From NCBI GenBank assembly GCA_011056825.1, contig DSBH01000222.1, positions 1-9,227 of the forward strand: 9,227 nt of DNA, in the 5' to 3' direction. The notes beneath the pieces are model-generated. The model had not been told where the DNA came from. It saw only the letters and a program-made list of their open reading frames with translations, and made no database searches. Shown here piece by piece: positions 6,631 to 9,227 of this stretch. Position 1 is the stretch's first letter, and each line of letters begins with the position of its first letter. The translations under genes were made by a program, and so were the position numbers. This stretch comes from Deltaproteobacteria bacterium (GTDB lineage Bacteria > Desulfobacterota > Syntrophia > Syntrophales > UBA2210).

Positions 6631-7323
6631 TCAGGATTTCTTGTCGTTCCGGAGTCGGGTTTCTTTCTTGAGCCCTTCCGCCAGCCACCGGTAGAGAGGC
6701 GCGAAAGATTCTTCGACCTTGCCCGGACGGGGAATCATGAAAACAAACCCCCTCTTTTCACCCGGGACAAGGGCGACATGCCTGATGACGCCGGGATCAG
6801 GCAGGATGTCCATGAGGGAGGAGAGAAAATTCCTTGTTTTCGTGGAATCATAATACACTTCAACGTTTTGTTTTCCCCACGGCCGTGTTTCGCCCTGCAG
6901 CTTTTCCCGGTTTGCTATCTTCGGTCCGCGGAAACCGGCGTATCCTTTCTCAATTATGTGCCCTTCACCGGGAATGGGGGCCCTGCAATGGAAAGTGACA
7001 AAGAGCCTGTCGAACCGCCTGATGGCGAATGATATAGGAAAGTACAACCACGAATGCCGGGGCAGCAGGGTGATGGTGGCGTCGATCTGTGAAATCGGTT
7101 GCTGCTTCGCCATGACAAGGTTGGCATGGTAACCCACGACCCCGCCGATGACGGTGAACGTTTGATCCTGGGGTTTTACCGTGTCAACAAGTGCACGGAA
7201 AGCAGCCCGGTAAATCTTTTGGTTTTTGCGTCTTCCCCTGAAATAGCCGAAGCTGAGCAGAAAACTGAATGCGATAAACAGAAAAAAAACAGGAGAGGTA
7301 ATGATATTTTCATTCATAATCAC
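6631..7323 (-). CDS. Uncharacterised membrane-anchored protein, 230 residues
   Basis: I do not recognise the family. One strongly hydrophobic segment (about residues 8-28, SPVFFLFIAFSFLLSFGYF) is followed by the basic run RGRRKNQK, which fits a single N-terminal anchor with the bulk of the protein in the cytoplasm under the positive-inside rule. The soluble part holds conserved-looking stretches such as FTVIGGVVGYHANL (56-69), ATITLLPRHSWLYFPIS (82-98) and RRFDRLFVTF (102-111). A second hydrophobic patch at 91-100 is probably buried rather than membrane-spanning. The start may be the GTG at 7323, whose bases overlap the stop of the ArsA-like gene (GTGA), or the ATG at 7317, two bases after that stop. 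Either way translation is coupled to the ATPase, suggesting the two act together. There are no catalytic motifs I can name. Only one cysteine (113) is present, so it is not an obvious metal-binding protein. Confidence 0.75.
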   Translation of the reverse strand: MIMNENIITSPVFFLFIAFSFLLSFGYFRGRRKNQKIYRAAFRALVDTVKPQDQTFTVIGGVVGYHANLVMAKQQPISQIDATITLLPRHSWLYFPISFAIRRFDRLFVTFHCRAPIPGEGHIIEKGYAGFRGPKIANREKLQGETRPWGKQNVEVYYDSTKTRNFLSSLMDILPDPGVIRHVALVPGEKRGFVFMIPRPGKVEESFAPLYRWLAEGLKKETRLRNDKKS

Positions 7324-8288
7324 CGTCCGTCATTGTTGAATGTAGAAAGAATGGCGGATGCGATGTCTTCGTTGATATTGTACAGAGCGGCGCCTGAACC
7401 GGCGTCCTGGAACTCGTGAAGCAACGAGATACGCATCAGGGGAAAGGACGACAGCCCGCCCGAACGCAGGGTTTTTTCGACGGTGTCGGCCATAGCGGTA
7501 TTCTCCGAAGTTACCTTGTTGTCAAACAAAAGACGAAGCGGCAGGTTCAGATCGCCGAGTCCGTCCACCAGGCGCTGCGATTCACGCAAAGACAGGAGGT
7601 CGGGATTGAAGACCATAAAAATGGAGCAATCCGGTCCCTCGAGAAGAGACGTAAGATTATCGTAGTTTCTTTTCAACTGATTCAAACGTTTGAGGACATC
7701 ATCGTCACTCTCATCGTAGGCGAGAACAATGCCCGATTCTTCCTTCCCCGTTTCCGGGTTTCCCCTGATTTTCTGGATGGTATGACGTTTTTCAATGATC
7801 CTTTTTCTGATCTGGATCAGTCGGTCGACCCAGGTGATGGTGATACGTGGAAGAGCGAGAAACCGCAACGTCAGGCCGGTCGGGGGCGTGTCGAAAATAA
7901 CAATATCGAAGTCTTTTTCGTGCTGAATGGTTTTCTCTATGCTGGTGAGCAGCGCGTATTCCTCAATGCCGGGGGAATACTGGAGGACGGAAAAATAATT
8001 ATCGAGGTTCAGCACCTGGAGGTACTTGTAGGTATCCGTCAGGACGCCTATCTCCCGGTTGAGATAATCCCTCGACAGTTTTTTCAGGTCCACTTCGTCA
8101 AGGTGCAGGTTATTCGAAAAGGCCTTTCTTTTCCCGTTGAGTGAAACACCGAATATATCGCCCAGGTTGTGGGCCGGATCGAGAGAGGTGATAAGCACCC
8201 GGTGATGTTGAGATAATTGCCACGCCGCCGCAGCGGCGAGCGTCGATTTGCCGACGCCACCCTTGCCGGTGGAAAAAATAATTTTCAT
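7320..8288 (-). CDS. ArsA/Get3-type P-loop ATPase, single domain
   Basis: A 322-residue deviant-Walker ATPase of the SIMIBI class. Family members drive arsenite export (ArsA) or deliver tail-anchored membrane proteins (Get3); many bacterial ones have no known role. Seen: deviant Walker A GKGGVGKST (residues 8-16) with the signature lysine K9, switch I DPAHNLGDIFG (37-47), SPGIEEYALL (105-114) matching the PGIEE segment of this family, switch II FDTPPTGLTLRFL (132-144), and a likely adenine-binding N257-K258. The length equals one ArsA half, so it should act as a dimer. There is only one cysteine (C221). The arsenite-binding cysteines of ArsA and the CxxC zinc motif of eukaryotic Get3 are therefore both absent, which argues against arsenic resistance; no arsB or arsR is near. 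Its ATG shares one base with the stop of the 89-residue gene, and its stop overlaps the start of the membrane-anchored protein. Confidence 0.9.
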   Translation of the reverse strand: MKIIFSTGKGGVGKSTLAAAAAWQLSQHHRVLITSLDPAHNLGDIFGVSLNGKRKAFSNNLHLDEVDLKKLSRDYLNREIGVLTDTYKYLQVLNLDNYFSVLQYSPGIEEYALLTSIEKTIQHEKDFDIVIFDTPPTGLTLRFLALPRITITWVDRLIQIRKRIIEKRHTIQKIRGNPETGKEESGIVLAYDESDDDVLKRLNQLKRNYDNLTSLLEGPDCSIFMVFNPDLLSLRESQRLVDGLGDLNLPLRLLFDNKVTSENTAMADTVEKTLRSGGLSSFPLMRISLLHEFQDAGSGAALYNINEDIASAILSTFNNDGR

Positions 8289-8557
8289 CAGTCAATCCCC
8301 AATGTCCCACACATTTCAGCCAGCATGTCGCCCTGGTCTTCGGCACGCCGATTCAGCATCGTAAGCTCTTTCTGCAGAAAGGGCAACAGTTCCACGGCGA
8401 GGAACGTCGGAGGCGACGGGAATCCGACAAAAGATCCCAGGAGAAGCAGAGCGAAAATATTCTCCAGTTCCTCGACCTCCACAATGGTGAGCGCGACGGC
8501 GTGTTCCTGGTGCATGATGTTCATGCTTCGCAGGATTCGTTTAATACATGAAAGCAT
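8288..8557 (-). CDS. Small uncharacterised protein coupled to the ArsA-like ATPase, 89 residues
   Basis: I do not recognise this protein. It is acidic to neutral, with a basic start (residues 5-10, IKRILR), a hydrophobic stretch IFALLLLGSFVGF (34-46), a PSPP turn (47-50), a second hydrophobic helix TFLAVELLPFL (51-61) and a charged tail (63-89). The two stretches on either side of the prolines could form a helical hairpin, either dipping into a membrane or packing in a small helical bundle. GGAGAAAGGG sits about seven bases before the ATG at 8557, which supports this start over internal ATGs at codons 12 and 15. Its stop overlaps the ATPase start by one base (TGATG), a tight coupling that suggests a partner, adaptor or client of the ATPase. 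That the frame is real rests on this arrangement and on the ribosome binding site. Confidence 0.72.
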   Translation of the reverse strand: MLSCIKRILRSMNIMHQEHAVALTIVEVEELENIFALLLLGSFVGFPSPPTFLAVELLPFLQKELTMLNRRAEDQGDMLAEMCGTLGID

Positions 8558-8586
8558 CGGCCGTCCCTTTCTCCGCAGGAGTTAAA

Positions 8587-8620
8587 CCGGCGCGTGGCGG
8601 CATGAGCCGCCGCGCGCCGG
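8587..8620 (-). terminator. Large GC-rich hairpin between cstA and the 89-residue gene
   Basis: CCGGCGCG (8587-8594) pairs with CGCGCCGG (8613-8620) and GGCGGC (8596-8601) with GCCGCC (8606-8611), with a four-base loop and one opposed pair (8595/8612). On the minus strand only TTT follows before AAC, so it is a poor intrinsic terminator. It may attenuate read-through from cstA, or act as a processing or 3'-end stabilising structure. I found no convincing promoter in the gap 8558-8652, which is otherwise GC-rich and empty. Confidence 0.6.
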
Positions 8621-8652
8621 CGGTGTGACACGAACGCTCATCTGTTATCGCT

Positions 8653-9227
8653 TTACTCTTTGCTCTTGTACCCCTTCGCAAAGTCGATAATGAATATGAT
8701 GTTCATTATGAACATGATGATCAGGATCACCAGGAGCACCCAGCCGGTCAGCGGAGTTTTCTGGATGGACTGCGGAATGGCGACGAGCATGAACCAGATC
8801 AGTGCCGCCGTTACGGTGATCCAGAGGAGCCATGCCGGGATAACCGCCACGTTCGAATATTTCGAACCCAGCTTCTTGCTCACGTAAGCCGCGCCTGTCA
8901 TGAGGGCGATGGAGGCGATCAACTGGTTCGCCGCGCCGAAGGACGGCCAGAGTATCGTGAAGTTTTTGCTCCATGCCAGGTAGATACCGATTGCCGCGGG
9001 AATGACCGAGGCGATCCAGCGGTTCGTCAGGAGTCCGTAGACGCCTTTGGCGCTTTCTTTCAACGGCTCGGCCATTTCCGTTATGCAGTATCTCGCCAGG
9101 CGGTTCGTCGTATCCAGGGTTGTCATGGCGAAGGCCGCCACCCACATGCCGGCGATAACTTTCACATACTGCGTCGGGATGAAACTCATCCAGGTGGCGT
9201 TGACCATGTCGGCGTAGGATTGAACGA
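8653..9227 (-). CDS. cstA: Carbon starvation protein CstA family transporter, C-terminal part
   Basis: This is the last 190 or so residues of a multi-spanning inner-membrane protein; the frame stays open to the window edge, so the start lies outside. CstA proteins take up peptides or pyruvate and are induced on carbon limitation in E. coli. Recognisable segments include AAFAMTTLDTTNRLARY, LWPSFGAANQLIASIAL (a hallmark FGxANQL stretch) and five hydrophobic helices. The last helix is almost unbroken Ile/Leu/Met/Phe near the C-terminus and ends in a basic-acidic tail, YKSKE. The TTLDTTNRLARY form resembles the shorter CstA type of anaerobic bacteria rather than the long E. coli protein; this is from memory. 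It is the first visible gene of the minus-strand series, and 95 bases with a large hairpin part it from the next gene. Confidence 0.92.
   Translation of the reverse strand, partial: VQSYADMVNATWMSFIPTQYVKVIAGMWVAAFAMTTLDTTNRLARYCITEMAEPLKESAKGVYGLLTNRWIASVIPAAIGIYLAWSKNFTILWPSFGAANQLIASIALMTGAAYVSKKLGSKYSNVAVIPAWLLWITVTAALIWFMLVAIPQSIQKTPLTGWVLLVILIIMFIMNIIFIIDFAKGYKSKE

Noticed and set aside
7416..8144. A 242-codon open frame on the plus strand opposite the ArsA-like gene
   Set aside because: It is a shadow of a gene whose Walker and switch motifs are certain; it has no convincing ribosome binding site or recognisable domain.
7320..8288. Arsenic resistance role for the ArsA-like ATPase
   Set aside because: It lacks the arsenite-binding cysteines, and no arsB, arsD or arsR-like gene is present in the window.
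8645..9145. A 166-codon minus-strand frame overlapping cstA in another phase
   Set aside because: The CstA frame carries the conserved transporter motifs and membrane helices; the other frame is rich in Arg, Gly and His and has no such pattern.

Overview
The window looks like a piece of a Gram-negative bacterial chromosome, most likely an anaerobic deltaproteobacterium-type lineage (Desulfobacterota). I infer this loosely from the short-type CstA, the dodecin, the ArsA-like ATPase and the GC-rich codon usage; no rRNA or other marker confirms it. I see no rRNA, tRNA, insertion sequence, CRISPR array or integrase. Gene density is high and most starts have clear Shine-Dalgarno sequences.

Layout. 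(1) 48-416, minus strand: a self-contained dodecin unit with a good sigma70-type promoter, a strong ribosome binding site, a 67-codon gene and a rho-independent terminator. (2) 534-3367, plus strand: two poorly characterised genes. One encodes a 680-residue protein in which I see GT-A glycosyltransferase-like motifs. The other encodes a 241-residue Cys/His-rich protein resembling the DUF6062 group. (3) 3428-3463: a hairpin with A- and T-tracts on either side, which can terminate the convergent transcripts from both directions. (4) 9227 down to 3494, minus strand: a long head-to-tail series with short gaps or overlaps. In transcription order it holds the C-terminal part of a CstA-type transporter, a large GC hairpin, an 89-residue protein, an ArsA/Get3-type ATPase, a 230-residue membrane-anchored protein, a ketopantoate-reductase family protein, a glyoxylate/hydroxypyruvate reductase family protein and a class V aminotransferase of the alanine/serine-glyoxylate type.

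How they may work together. The last two enzymes make biochemical sense as a pair. The aminotransferase could turn serine plus glyoxylate into hydroxypyruvate plus glycine, and the reductase could turn hydroxypyruvate into glycerate or glyoxylate into glycolate. The ketopantoate-reductase homologue may add a third 2-oxoacid reduction. CstA homologues import peptides or pyruvate, so the string could link uptake of small carbon compounds to 2-oxoacid metabolism. The trio in the middle (89-residue protein, ArsA-like ATPase, 230-residue membrane protein) is joined by start/stop overlaps. It looks like a module of its own whose role I cannot assign. The trio and the glycosyltransferase-like/DUF6062-like pair are the best candidates for undescribed biology here.
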